A stretch of DNA of 64,000 nt from NCBI GenBank assembly GCA_963717195.1, contig CAVQVR010000013.1:248001-312000 (forward strand), in the 5' to 3' direction. Below the pieces are notes generated by a model. It did no database searches, was not told the DNA's origin, and saw only the letters and a program-made list of their open reading frames with translations. Source of the stretch: JACDAE01 sp963717195. GTDB taxonomy: Bacteria > Chloroflexota > Ktedonobacteria > Ktedonobacterales > Ktedonobacteraceae. The translations under genes were made by a program, and so were the position numbers. Shown here piece by piece: positions 43,233-52,055 of the stretch. Within the stretch, counting starts at the first letter, position 1, and each line of letters begins with the position of its first letter.

Positions 43233-44162
43233 TTGCTGCCATATTTCCCCTTTAAAGATGACATCTTCAAGATGGCTATGGGTGTGCAGGCGCTCGATAG
43301 TGGATGCCTGATTGAAATTGATAGGGAACACTATCAGAGTGAACTGGCGCTCAAAAATGAACTTCTTATGGATGCGTCTCACGACTATTTTCAGGCTATG
43401 CCAGATACCGAACCTCTGCAATGGGAAGTGGTAGATTTGCTCTTACAGAATATGGCTATACATTATCCACACTATTTTACGCTTATTAAAGATGGTAACC
43501 GTTGGACGTGGAGCAATCATCTACTCAACGAAGAGACGCGGTTTGTGTTTGGGCAACGTGAGAGCTTACCTGTACCTCCGCTGGATTGGGTTGGACGGCA
43601 GGTGCAGGAAGATCTGTTAATTTTGCGGAGTACGGAAGATGGAAGTATGCTCCTGGTTGCAGGACAACTCTGCTTTCCCAATGCATGGTGCCTGGATGAT
43701 AAGATGCAGCAATCTTTTTTAGCTATTCATAGCAATGTGCCATTGTTTGCAGAATATCTGGGGCGTTCATCAAGTCTTTTATTACAACGGTTGAAGGTTC
43801 AAAGGCCGGTATGGCGTCTAAACTGGTCTATTAAAGCAGGTTCACGTCTTAATCATACGCCTCGTTTTCACCATGAAGAGCAACAATCAGTGCGTGAGAT
43901 TACAGCAGATAACGTTGGGGAACGTTGTTTTCTGCGTATAGAGCGGCAGGGACTCGCTCGCCTCCCTGGTACCAACGCTGTTCTTTTTACAATCCATACC
44001 TATATGACCCCCCTGGCACAGGTAGTAAATACCGCTGACACTGCACGTCGTATGTACAATGTGGTGAAGACCATGCCGGAAGAAATGGTTATCTACAAAG
44101 CAATTGCTCCGTTTATAGATGTGCTTCTGGATTATCTTGTGGCGCAATGTCAACCAGGGTAG
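43233..44162 (+). CDS. DUF3445 heme-dependent oxidative N-demethylase-like protein
   Basis: This 309-residue protein starts at a TTG placed 8 nt after aaaggag, which decides the start. DUF3445 features are LQWEVVDLLLQNMAIHYPHYF, a central ILRSTEDGSMLLVAGQLCFPNAW, and RLNWSIKAGSRLNHTPRF. The characterised family member is the heme-binding alpha subunit of a dimethylamine-type oxidative demethylase. The cofactor site is not fully defined by sequence. No partner flavin subunits are adjacent. A broken second copy lies at 37290-37421. The 44163-44303 gap that follows contains a direct repeat (acgggcttgtgaac twice) and no gene. Confidence 0.85.
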   Translation: MLPYFPFKDDIFKMAMGVQALDSGCLIEIDREHYQSELALKNELLMDASHDYFQAMPDTEPLQWEVVDLLLQNMAIHYPHYFTLIKDGNRWTWSNHLLNEETRFVFGQRESLPVPPLDWVGRQVQEDLLILRSTEDGSMLLVAGQLCFPNAWCLDDKMQQSFLAIHSNVPLFAEYLGRSSSLLLQRLKVQRPVWRLNWSIKAGSRLNHTPRFHHEEQQSVREITADNVGERCFLRIERQGLARLPGTNAVLFTIHTYMTPLAQVVNTADTARRMYNVVKTMPEEMVIYKAIAPFIDVLLDYLVAQCQPG

Positions 44163-44303
44163 GAACCCGGCGAGAAACGGCACGGGCTTGTGAACGATAC
44201 GGGCTTGTGAACGGCCCCACAATTGGGCCCATAAAGAGATGCCTTCTAGCTCATACCCAAGTAGGGGCGCCGCACCAGCCCATGTGGCCAACCCGATGTG
44301 CAT

Positions 44304-45305
44304 CTAGGCGTCGATGTCTGAAGGACGCGTTGGTTTGGGCATCGCATGCCTGGGGCGGTTGCGCACGCGCCAGACGAGCCAGACGATGATTGCGGCCGGG
44401 ACAAGGTAGAAACTGAAGGCCAGGAGCCAGATCAGGAAATTGGCTAAACCCTGAGCGAATGCCAGTGAAGCTGAAAATGCGTCGTGGAAGACCTGTCCCG
44501 CACTCCAGCCTGGCGGTGAAGGAGGTGCTGGCGCGGTCTCCGTTGGTAGCAACGTAATTGAGACAGTATAAAATGTTACCTGGCTGGTAAGCTCATTGAG
44601 ATGTTCCTCAGTGCTCTCGATCTGTCCCTCGACATCGGTCAGCTTTTGCTCAAGTGTCAGTATATCGTTTAATTTTTGAGCGCTACCAAGTAGAGCCTGC
44701 ACGCGTTGCTGCTCAATGCGTAGAGTTTTAAGGCGCGACTGTGTATCAACATAATCATTTGTTACATCCTGTACGGTCTCCGTGAATGACTGGAGTTGAC
44801 CGCCTTGTTTTGGCACATAATCTCGCAAGTAGTTATAGATTTGTGGATACATTGATGCCTGAACAGAGAAGGACAACGTGACATTGTAGAGATTATCGCC
44901 CACCTCTTCATAGTCGGCACCTGCTGTCGATGAGCGTGGATCGGTTGTGCTGATCCATGCTTGTAACGCGCTGGCAACGCTGCGAGTATCTTTGACGATC
45001 ATACTGACTTTGAGCGTTTTGATCAGATACTGTGGACCGCTGGATGCAGGAGCCTGTGGCTGTTGGCTACTGCCCGATGTGTTAGCACTTGTACTGCTAG
45101 CCGAAGAACCTGTATTCGAGACATCCTTTTGACTGGCTACACCGTTAGCTGACTGCTGAGCAGAAAAGGCCATTGGAGCGTTAGAATTTGCAGTGGTAGA
45201 AGAACCACTGGCACAACCAGCTAACAAGAGGATAAGCAGAACGAAACTACCAGACCAGAGCGAGCGCCATTTGCAGCGTTTTGAGGAAGATTGTAGAGAT
45301 CTCAT
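44304..45305 (-). CDS. DUF4349 membrane lipoprotein with coiled coil
   Basis: The start is at ATG 45305, after aaggag at 8 nt. The 333-residue protein has a lipoprotein signal (FVLLILLLAGC) and a Ser/Thr-rich linker. The DUF4349 domain follows (YLIKTLKVSMIVKDTRSVASALQAWI, then ELTSQVTFYTVSITLLP). Its central coiled coil is LKTLRIEQQRVQALLGSAQK with LTLEQKLTDVEGQIESTEEHL. A C-terminal membrane helix (LANFLIWLLAFSFYLVPAAIIVWLVW) and a short basic tail close it. Members sit in the cell envelope; function is not established. It is anchored at both ends, which is the family norm. Confidence 0.88.
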   Translation of the reverse strand: MRSLQSSSKRCKWRSLWSGSFVLLILLLAGCASGSSTTANSNAPMAFSAQQSANGVASQKDVSNTGSSASSTSANTSGSSQQPQAPASSGPQYLIKTLKVSMIVKDTRSVASALQAWISTTDPRSSTAGADYEEVGDNLYNVTLSFSVQASMYPQIYNYLRDYVPKQGGQLQSFTETVQDVTNDYVDTQSRLKTLRIEQQRVQALLGSAQKLNDILTLEQKLTDVEGQIESTEEHLNELTSQVTFYTVSITLLPTETAPAPPSPPGWSAGQVFHDAFSASLAFAQGLANFLIWLLAFSFYLVPAAIIVWLVWRVRNRPRHAMPKPTRPSDIDA

Positions 45306-45905
45306 AACAAGCTCCTTAAAGTGAGAAATGATGGGCAAAAGATGTGCCCAACTGATAGAGAAAGCGATATCACACTGAAATCGCTAACAGCGCATGAAAA
45401 AAGAAAGATACTTCAACATAGAGGCGTTTTCATTGCACGCCTTTCTCAATGAGAAGACGCTCTGGACTGATCAATAGTTCCCGTAAAATACTACGGGTTT
45501 TTCGGAAAAATATTCACGGATAAAAAAGGCCTTACGAAAGTACAAAGCGGTGTGCTTGTACCATAAAGTACTTCATGTGTTCTGTCAAAGACCATACAAA
45601 ACAGGGTCTCCATCCATTTCCCTTTAATAGATGGAGATCCACAGAACACATGGCTCAAAGCTGAGAAATCTTGCTATCTTGCTATGTCGATTTGACCTTC
45701 GTGATTCCCTCGTGTATACTCTCTTTGCTATACGATTGTCTATGGAAATACATTCAAATGGACTTTTCAAACAACCTTCAAAAGAGTATGCTAGCAAAAG
45801 GTAATGAAGCGTTACCCGGTTCACTACATTGCCGTCAAAATATGAGGTGATACCTCTTTTCCTACTTTTTGCTAGCTTATTAGAGCATTATGGAGAGCTT
45901 TTTTT
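45306..45905. other. Divergent intergenic region with a nested inverted repeat
   Basis: A 600-bp gap between the DUF4349 gene (minus) and the GH3 gene (plus). The only clear structure is the nested inverted repeat at 45574-45652. The first 150 bp, next to DUF4349, and the last 100 bp, next to GH3, are AT-rich and should hold the promoters. No gene is called. The minus-strand frame at 45624-45824 reads through the repeat and has no support. Confidence 0.5.
45574..45652. repeat. Nested inverted repeat
   Basis: catgtgttctgt (45574-45585) pairs with 45641-45652, enclosing a second stem tctccatc (45607-45614) with gatggaga (45630-45637). As RNA this gives a two-part hairpin of 79 nt. There is no T-run, so it is not a standard terminator. 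A small RNA or a protein-binding cruciform is possible. Confidence 0.6.
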
Positions 45906-47162
45906 ATGCAAACAAGGTTATATATACAAAGATATAAATGTGTATTTTATAATTGTATCACAGTCGCTTTTTGCTGTTTATTCCTGTTTCTTTCTGGTTG
46001 TGCAAACCCTGTTGTATCTGCCAATAATGTACCAGCTCCGGCACGCACTGAACCGAGCGTGAGCCACAGTATTATACCGACGCCCACTCTCAGTCCTGCC
46101 GAAGTACTTTTGCAGCAGCAACAGAGTAAAGTGTACCAGATCATGCAGGGGATGTCGTTAGATCAAAAACTGGGGCAGCTCATTGTTGTAGAGTATATCG
46201 GAACAGACTACGCGGCGACTGGTTTACAGGAGATGATTGCGCAGCAGTTTGTGGGCGGCTTTATGTATCAAGAAAGCAATCACAATTTTGATGCACCATA
46301 TGATACTATCGCGAATGTGGATGCTTTATCTGAGCAGGCCCAAAAGGATGCGCGCATTCCTTTGTTGATTGCGACGGACCAGGAGGGAGGGCTGGTGAAT
46401 CGCCTCTATACATTTCATGGGTATCTCCCTTCTGCTCAGGAAATGGCCGAGAGTGGTACTCCGGATACTGCCTTAAAACAGGGGACGCAAGCAGCACAAT
46501 GGTTGCTGCAATTGGGTATCAACGCAGATCTCGCGCCAGTAGTTGATGTGCATACGGTGGATCCGCCAGTTCTGGAGACGCGCATGTTTGGCTCCGACCC
46601 CAGGACAGTTGCAAGCTACGCGGGTGCATTTCTCGATGGTCTGCAAAAAAATGGAGTTGCTGGTACGCTCAAACATTTTCCGGGACTGGGTGCGATAACC
46701 TCCGATCCACATGCAGGGCTCCCGACGGTAACAAAGAGTATGGCCAACCTGGAAGCGATTGACCTTGCACCCTATAAGACGATGATCCCTCAGAATCACC
46801 CTGCTATGATTATGTCTACTGATGTATTGACGATGGCAATTGATCCGACGCTGCCGGCGGAGCTATCACCGAAGGCGATTGATGGGGTATTGCGTAAAGA
46901 ATTGGGATATGATGGTGTGGTGATTACCGATGGATTGTATATGGGAGGCATCAGTGACCGCTGGTCTCTCAGTCAGGCGGCGGTCCTCTCGATTGTTGCT
47001 GGTGATGATCTGGTGGAGGGACCATATACTCCTGCTCAGGTTGCCGACGTAGTTGCAGCGTTGAAGCAGGCAATTGACCAGGGCCAGCTCAGTATGAGTC
47101 GTATTAATCAATCGGTGCAGCGTATTCTGTTGATGAAAATGCAGTATGGAATTATCAAGTAA
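45906..47162 (+). CDS. GH3 beta-N-acetylhexosaminidase-like lipoprotein (NagZ type)
   Basis: A 418-residue protein with a lipoprotein signal (AFCCLFLFLSGC) and a Pro-rich linker to about residue 60. The single TIM barrel carries LIATDQEGGLVNRL, ADLAPVVDVHT and KHFPGLGAITSDPHAGLP. The last of these has the loop His/Asp that marks NagZ-like enzymes (KHFPG.G....D.H). The nucleophile is in VVITDGLYMGGI. There is no C-terminal sandwich domain, as in NagZ. On the outer face of the membrane it would remove GlcNAc from peptidoglycan fragments or chitin oligomers. It uses ATG 45906 with gagagc upstream, a weak site. An NnrS-like gene follows 26 bp later. Confidence 0.9.
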   Translation: MQTRLYIQRYKCVFYNCITVAFCCLFLFLSGCANPVVSANNVPAPARTEPSVSHSIIPTPTLSPAEVLLQQQQSKVYQIMQGMSLDQKLGQLIVVEYIGTDYAATGLQEMIAQQFVGGFMYQESNHNFDAPYDTIANVDALSEQAQKDARIPLLIATDQEGGLVNRLYTFHGYLPSAQEMAESGTPDTALKQGTQAAQWLLQLGINADLAPVVDVHTVDPPVLETRMFGSDPRTVASYAGAFLDGLQKNGVAGTLKHFPGLGAITSDPHAGLPTVTKSMANLEAIDLAPYKTMIPQNHPAMIMSTDVLTMAIDPTLPAELSPKAIDGVLRKELGYDGVVITDGLYMGGISDRWSLSQAAVLSIVAGDDLVEGPYTPAQVADVVAALKQAIDQGQLSMSRINQSVQRILLMKMQYGIIK

Positions 47163-47188
47163 GTAGTTTTGTGGTAGGGGGAGTGCGA

Positions 47189-48616
47189 ATGCGTGATACT
47201 TCATCAGTATTGCCTTTAGTTGAGACGACACGTCAGGAGCCATTTAGCCGAGTTGTACCGTTATTGAAAGCGGCTTTGCTCCTGGGGACAGGTGGAGGTT
47301 TTCTCCTGGCTCTGGTTCTGACGTTCACTGATGTACTGTCACTTCCTCTCAATACATGGTGGACAGCTCTGGCCCAGGCACATGGTCACCTTCAACTCTA
47401 CGGTTGGGCCGGGTTATTTGTTATCGGCATTGCGTTGCATTTTCTTCCTCGCTTACGTGGTGCTCCTCTGGTGACTCCATGGTTGGTACGCTGGATTGTG
47501 ATTGGCCAGGTTGTCTCCTTGCTTATGCGTGCATTGAGTCAACCGTTGCTGGTTGTGACCGGTGCTACAGTGTGGCGTGTTTTGCTGGTGCTGAGTGGTG
47601 TGCTTGAATGTATGGCGTTAGGAACTGCCGTGCTGCTGTTTGCATTGATGATCTTGAAGAGACCTCTCCTTGCTACAACACAAGTTTTCAAGGGAAGCCT
47701 CCTTTTTCTTGGGGGAGCATTTGCCGCTCTAGCTCTGGCGGCCCTGGTGAATCTGGGAAACGTGGCGCAGGCAGCAGCAGGTACTGGACTTGTGCAGGGG
47801 CGGGGAGATGACCTGAATATCACGCTGGGACTGCTTGGATTTCTTGTACCAGTAGTTCTGGCGCTATCGGCGCAATCTCTTCCTAAGTATATAGGATTGA
47901 GGGGATTTCCGCAGCAGGTTCTCTGGTCTTTGTCTACTGCATACTTTGTCGGATTGGCGTTGACCTATATCGGGATGAGCTGGGCACCATTTTCTCTCTG
48001 GTTAAGTGTGATGAGCGGTTTTGGTATGATCTTGCTTGCTATTGTTTTACTCATCTTTATTGCCTTCTTTCTCCATTTGATGCGCTCACAGAGACAGCTA
48101 TCAGGGCATGGAGAGCAGCAGGTTCCATCTACACAGAATGGAGTTCAGTCCTATCAAGCGAAGATAGCGAGCGAACGCAAAAGCTATGGGCCATTTGTGC
48201 TACTGGTTGTCAGTGCGTATGTGTGGGCAGCGCTTGGTGCTCTGATCCTTGTCAGCGATGGAGTTGCAATGCTCCTTGGTACAGCACCATTTTTTTCGTT
48301 GGATGCTATGCGTCATAGCTTTGCGCTTGGTTTTATTGCACTGTTCCTTGCAGGTATCTCAGCACGTATGATTCCCAGTTTCTCTGGTCATAAGATTGCT
48401 GGAGCTGGATGGGTCTCTGCACTATTCTGGATTGGAAATGCAGCAACTTTATTGCGTGTCGGACCACTGCTTTTGCTTCCGATTCTGGTTGCCCGGGGAA
48501 ATGGAGGTCTCACGTTCTATAATATACTGGTTGGTATGTCAGGTCCCGTTGGATTAGCATTTGCGATTTGCCTGGCGATAAATCTCTGGCCAGCCCTTCA
48601 GGCAACAAAAGATTAA
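47189..48616 (+). CDS. NnrS-like multipass membrane protein
   Basis: The start is at ATG 47189, just after ggggag. About 475 residues with 11-12 membrane helices. Conserved-looking histidines lie within AHGHLQLYGWAGLFVIGIALHFLPR and MRHSFALGFIALFLAGISARMIPSFSGH, the pattern of the NnrS family. NnrS members relate to nitric-oxide and nitrosative stress and may bind heme or copper. The family resemblance includes heme-copper-oxidase-like helices. No nitrite or nitric-oxide reductase genes are near, so a stress role is open. It directly follows the GH3 gene and precedes a thioesterase, perhaps on one transcript. Confidence 0.78.
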   Translation: MRDTSSVLPLVETTRQEPFSRVVPLLKAALLLGTGGGFLLALVLTFTDVLSLPLNTWWTALAQAHGHLQLYGWAGLFVIGIALHFLPRLRGAPLVTPWLVRWIVIGQVVSLLMRALSQPLLVVTGATVWRVLLVLSGVLECMALGTAVLLFALMILKRPLLATTQVFKGSLLFLGGAFAALALAALVNLGNVAQAAAGTGLVQGRGDDLNITLGLLGFLVPVVLALSAQSLPKYIGLRGFPQQVLWSLSTAYFVGLALTYIGMSWAPFSLWLSVMSGFGMILLAIVLLIFIAFFLHLMRSQRQLSGHGEQQVPSTQNGVQSYQAKIASERKSYGPFVLLVVSAYVWAALGALILVSDGVAMLLGTAPFFSLDAMRHSFALGFIALFLAGISARMIPSFSGHKIAGAGWVSALFWIGNAATLLRVGPLLLLPILVARGNGGLTFYNILVGMSGPVGLAFAICLAINLWPALQATKD

Positions 48617-48652
48617 CCGAATTTTGACAGACGTTTCTAAAAAGGAGTCACC

Positions 48653-49051
48653 GTGCCACAGGCGAGTATACAGGTTCGTGTGCCTTTCTTTGATGTGGAT
48701 AGTACGGAACGCATTCACTATACGGCAATGATGCGCTATATGGAGATTGCTGAACACGAACTTATGCGCTCGCTCGGTTTTCCTTATGCCAGTGCATTTC
48801 GGGATATGAATTTTCCACGCGTCCATGTCTCCTGTGATTACCGGAACGCAGTACGCTATGACGACGTTCTTACTATAGAGGCTCGTGTGGAACATGTGGG
48901 GCGTAGTTCATGGACGATTGTTTTTACTGCGTGCTTAATACCGGAGGGAGAAGTAGTGGCTGAGGGGAAGATGACGATGGTTGCGATAGATCGGGCAACG
49001 GAGCGGGCCAGAGGGCTGCCTGACGAACTACGCAGCGTATTAACAGGTTGA
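48653..49051 (+). CDS. 4HBT hotdog-fold acyl-CoA thioesterase
   Basis: A 132-residue protein. The GTG start is decided by aaaaggag placed 5-6 nt upstream. Hotdog signatures are VPFFDVDSTERIHYTAMMRYMEIAEHELM, with Asp at the catalytic position of the 4-hydroxybenzoyl-CoA/YbgC branch, and VSCDYRNAVRYDDVLTIEARVE. The product ends with IDRATERARGLPDELR. It would hydrolyse short- or aromatic-acyl CoA esters in the cytoplasm. It stands 36 bp after the NnrS-like gene. Confidence 0.9.
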   Translation: MPQASIQVRVPFFDVDSTERIHYTAMMRYMEIAEHELMRSLGFPYASAFRDMNFPRVHVSCDYRNAVRYDDVLTIEARVEHVGRSSWTIVFTACLIPEGEVVAEGKMTMVAIDRATERARGLPDELRSVLTG

Positions 49052-49109
49052 AGCAACTGATAAACTCGGTTACTGTGGCTCTCTCCCACCTTCAGATCGC
49101 TATACATGC

Positions 49110-49153
49110 AACTTCTTCTGGCGAATGTCGATTTTGAGAGTATAGAAGAAGTT
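49110..49153. terminator. Inverted repeat after the thioesterase gene
   Basis: aacttcttct (49110-49119) pairs with agaagaagtt (49144-49153). A second, partly overlapping pair, catgcaac (49105-49112) with gttgcatg (49167-49174), would form an alternative fold. Without a T-run its role as terminator is uncertain. The gap 49052-49359 has no gene. Confidence 0.4.
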
Positions 49154-49295
49154 TAGTCGATTATGCGTTGCATGCAGAACAACGTGTGTTTATAAAATAG
49201 CCATCTTGGGGATAGAGGAATGTTTTCGTTGACACGACTTTGCCTTTATTTATATACTTATAAACGAGCATTTCCCGCGAGTATTGGCCATACCA

Positions 49296-49345
49296 TTTTT
49301 ATTTTTCATAACGTTTTTATTTTTCATAACGTTTTTATTTTTCAA
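49296..49345 (+). repeat. 18-bp tandem repeat in a 5' leader
   Basis: tttttatttttcataacg occurs at 49296-49313 and 49314-49331, with a partial third copy to 49345. It ends just before the ribosome-binding site (aagaagggt) of the coiled-coil gene at 49360. Copy-number change would alter the T-rich leader and could tune expression. Confidence 0.7.
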
Positions 49346-49359
49346 GAAGGGTTTCGAAA

Positions 49360-50052
49360 ATGTCGTTTACTCAGGATGAACTTCAAGCCTTCAATACTAT
49401 TTTGGAGCAGAAGCTTGCTACGCATCGTCGCGAATTAGAGCTTTCTCTGGATCAGCGTATGAATATGCTCAGACAAGAATTAGAGCAGTACCTTGCGGCT
49501 GTGCAGCAGAATCTACTATATCATCTCCCTTTAAGTTTATCGGATCAACAGAATGAATTGAAAAATACTGTAAGCCAGTATCTGGAAACGTATCAGGCGC
49601 ATGTAAGCGAAGGGGTGAATCATGGGGATGCAAATGTAGCTGAGATACAGGCCGAGATATCCTGGGAAGATCTGATGGGCGTAATTGACAAGGTAGTAAG
49701 TGATCGTCTTTCTTTGCTTGAGGGGTCTATCCAGACGATGTTTAGAAATACAGAGCGTTCTCTGCTGACGCAACTGCATAGTTTACAAAGTAATTTGATG
49801 CAGATAGTGCCACAATTCAGTGATACTACAAACGCAAATATGACCGATATACAGGATGTGTTTACGAGTATTGAGCAATTGGAGCGTATTATTGAATCGT
49901 TACAGGTGGCAATGACGGCCAACCATACTCTGCTCTCTAATCGACTCTATCATCATCAACATCTGCCTCTCGAACGTGCTCACCCTGCTCAGCCCTCTGC
50001 GCAGCCTTCTACTAATGAAAGTGGCGTGCAGGATATAGAGGAACAACTATAG
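49360..50052 (+). CDS. Coiled-coil hypothetical protein
   Basis: A 230-residue protein with aagaaggg upstream. It is almost wholly helical with heptad-like spacing: FNTILEQKLATHRRELELSL, MNMLRQELEQYLAAVQQNLL, then MTDIQDVFTSIEQLERIIESL. The C-terminal 40 residues are rich in Pro, Gln and Ser. It has no membrane helix or signal. It looks like a cytoplasmic scaffold or filament-forming protein; I recognise no family. It sits between leader repeats and a dispersed repeat, without operon partners. Confidence 0.7.
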   Translation: MSFTQDELQAFNTILEQKLATHRRELELSLDQRMNMLRQELEQYLAAVQQNLLYHLPLSLSDQQNELKNTVSQYLETYQAHVSEGVNHGDANVAEIQAEISWEDLMGVIDKVVSDRLSLLEGSIQTMFRNTERSLLTQLHSLQSNLMQIVPQFSDTTNANMTDIQDVFTSIEQLERIIESLQVAMTANHTLLSNRLYHHQHLPLERAHPAQPSAQPSTNESGVQDIEEQL

Positions 50053-50093
50053 GACGTATTTCTGTAACTAGTTTCTCTGACGAGGCCGGACGA

Positions 50094-50116
50094 GCGTCGT
50101 AAATGCGGTCCCTACG
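50094..50116. repeat. Third copy of the gtccctacg dispersed repeat
   Basis: gcgtcgtaaatgcggtccct then acg matches the tails at 3865-3888 and 29849-29872. It lies 42 bp after a gene stop. The inverted partner is not obvious here, so this is a half element. Confidence 0.6.
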
Positions 50117-50259
50117 ATAGTTGACAGCCGTAGAATATAATGATATTCTATCTGGACCTTTGCAACATAAGTAGAAGTAACGTGTTGCAGAGCCGACACG
50201 GGGTGGACAGCGGCCATCCCGCATAACTGTATGCGTGCAAACGCAAAAGAGAGAAGCGT

Positions 50260-50289
50260 ACCAGTAGCCCCTACGCGGAGACTACTGGT
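50260..50289 (+). terminator. Small hairpin with T-run ahead of the ABC-2 operon
   Basis: accagtag (50260-50267) pairs with ctactggt (50282-50289), followed by ttttg. It lies 31 bp before the operon start codon at 50321. It could be a terminator for upstream transcription or an attenuator in the leader of the ABC-2 operon. The longer reading frame from 50231 would run through it, which argues against that start. Confidence 0.5.
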
Positions 50290-50320
50290 TTTTGTGCTGG
50301 ACAAATACAGGAGAAAGGAC

Positions 50321-51106
50321 ATGCTGCGTTTCTATATAGAGGTGGCACGTACGGCGTTTCACCGTCAGCTTATCTATCGCTGGGCAAATTTAGCGGGCCT
50401 GCTCACCAACGCCTTCTTCGGCTCTGTCTTTAGCTATGTGATTATCGCACTCTATCACACGCGTTCGGTCGTGGCTGGCTATAATGTGAATGATACATTG
50501 CGTTATACCTGGCTGGTGCAGGCAATGATCATGGTGGTGCTCCCCTTTGGCTGGTGGGATTTGATGCAGACGATTCGCTCGGGCGAAGTCATTACGGATA
50601 TGAGCAAGCCCTGCGATTTCTACTGGTACTGGTTTAGTCGCGAGATTGGGCGCGATATTTACTATTTCTTCTTTCGCTGCCTACCGACGTATGTCTGTGG
50701 AATGCTCCTTTTCAGGATTGGCTTGCCGATGGAGTGGCACTCCTGGCTGGCCTATAGCCTGGCGCTCCCGCTGGGCGCAATGATAGGAATCGCTTATCGT
50801 TTCCTTTATAATATAATTGCCTTCTGGATTATCGAAGCGCGGGCGGTGGCGACGCTGGCGGGGGTACTCGCTCTCTTTTTTACCGGTTCCTATGTTCCGC
50901 TTCCGTTCTTTCCACCGGGATTGCATGCTTTTGCAGCCTGGCTTCCCTTTAATGGATTAATGAATCTTCCAGCCGAATTGCTCGTGGGAAAGCTAACTGG
51001 GGGAAGTGTTGTGTTTGAGATTGGACGCCAGATGCTATGGCTCGTTGCGATAACGTTGTTTGTGCGTGCCGTTACCGCCCGTGCTGGTCTTCGTGTCATC
51101 TCGTAA
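50321..51106 (+). CDS. ABC-2 type permease (DUF990 family), first subunit
   Basis: The start is at ATG 50321, preceded by ggagaaagg; the frame from 50231 is rejected as it includes a hairpin. The protein has 261 residues and six membrane helices (for example LLTNAFFGSVFSYVIIALYH and AMIMVVLPFGWWDLMQTI). The motif SGEVITDMSKPCDFYWYWFSREIGRD is typical of the DUF990/ABC2_membrane_6 family, which works as a heterodimer of two permeases with one ATPase. The three genes here are in the order permease, permease, ATPase. The substrate is unknown; relatives are annotated as antibiotic or lipid exporters. Confidence 0.9.
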   Translation: MLRFYIEVARTAFHRQLIYRWANLAGLLTNAFFGSVFSYVIIALYHTRSVVAGYNVNDTLRYTWLVQAMIMVVLPFGWWDLMQTIRSGEVITDMSKPCDFYWYWFSREIGRDIYYFFFRCLPTYVCGMLLFRIGLPMEWHSWLAYSLALPLGAMIGIAYRFLYNIIAFWIIEARAVATLAGVLALFFTGSYVPLPFFPPGLHAFAAWLPFNGLMNLPAELLVGKLTGGSVVFEIGRQMLWLVAITLFVRAVTARAGLRVIS

Positions 51107-51133
51107 GGTGGTTAACGAGGAAAGGATGATCTT

Positions 51134-51997
51134 ATGGTCAGTATCGTTCATACCAGTTCGCTCTTTCTGCGTGATGCCCGTCTGTACCTGCGTCTCATTA
51201 GCATGCAGATTCAGGCACAGGCACAGTACAAAGTCAATCTCCTTCTTGATATTGCAACCTATCTCTTTACTACTATTTTTGAATTTATTGGCGTACTCCT
51301 GTTCTTTGGCCCTTTCCCAACACTGCTTGGTTGGCATGTAGGTGAAGTGGTATTGTTGACTGCCATTATGTCGATCAGTTTTGGATTGGCGGAGATGATT
51401 GGTGCTGGCATCGATAACTTTGCCGAGACGATTCGGCGCGGTGATTTTGACCGTGTGCTGTTGCGACCTGTGGGTGTTTTTACGCAGGTGATTGGGAGCG
51501 ACTTTCGTCTGCGTCGCCTGGGTCGTCTGCGTCGCCTGGGTCGTCTGACTCAGGGAGTGCTGGCGTTTATTGTGGCGTTGCATCTCCTGCCAGATCTGCA
51601 CTGGACAGTGGATAAGCTGTTTGTGCTTTTCATTGGCGTTGTAAGTGGAGCAATGATCTTTGTCACTATCTTGCTGCTTGGTGCAACGATCTGCTTCTGG
51701 ACTATCGAAACGACAGAGTTAACTAATGTTTTGACGTATGGTGGACGTGAGATGCTCAGTTATCCGTTGACCATTTATCACCAGATACTACAACGTTTTT
51801 TCTTGTTTGTGGTGCCGGTTGCCTTTGGTTCGTATGTTCCGACCTGTTATATTCTTGGGCGTCCATTGCCTTTGGTTTATCAAATGCGCTGGCTTTTGCT
51901 GGCCCTCTGGCTGCTGCTATCTTCGCGTTTGTGGCTGCATTCGCCTGGCGCTTTGGTGTGCGTCACTATCAGAGCACGGGCAATTGAGCAATTGTAA
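51134..51997 (+). CDS. ABC-2 type permease (DUF990 family), second subunit
   Basis: A 287-residue protein starting 27 bp after the first permease, with gaaagg upstream. It has six membrane helices. IRRGDFDRVLLRPVGVFTQVIG is the DUF990 motif, parallel to SGEVITDMSKP in the partner. Right after that motif there is an exact 18-bp tandem duplication (51506-51541), which puts RLRRLG in twice. This gives a strongly basic cytoplasmic loop (RLRRLGRLRRLGRLTQG). The duplication keeps the frame. It would pair with the first permease and the ATPase encoded downstream. Confidence 0.9.
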   Translation: MVSIVHTSSLFLRDARLYLRLISMQIQAQAQYKVNLLLDIATYLFTTIFEFIGVLLFFGPFPTLLGWHVGEVVLLTAIMSISFGLAEMIGAGIDNFAETIRRGDFDRVLLRPVGVFTQVIGSDFRLRRLGRLRRLGRLTQGVLAFIVALHLLPDLHWTVDKLFVLFIGVVSGAMIFVTILLLGATICFWTIETTELTNVLTYGGREMLSYPLTIYHQILQRFFLFVVPVAFGSYVPTCYILGRPLPLVYQMRWLLLALWLLLSSRLWLHSPGALVCVTIRARAIEQL

Positions 51998-52055
51998 TAC
52001 TGGCAAGAGTGTTTTCTTTCCAGGAGTTATAAGCGGGTTGAGGAGTCTCATCATT

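Noticed and set aside
44147..44389. Small Arg-rich plus-strand frame after the demethylase gene
   Set aside because: It overlaps the end of the DUF4349 gene and a direct repeat and has no start signal.
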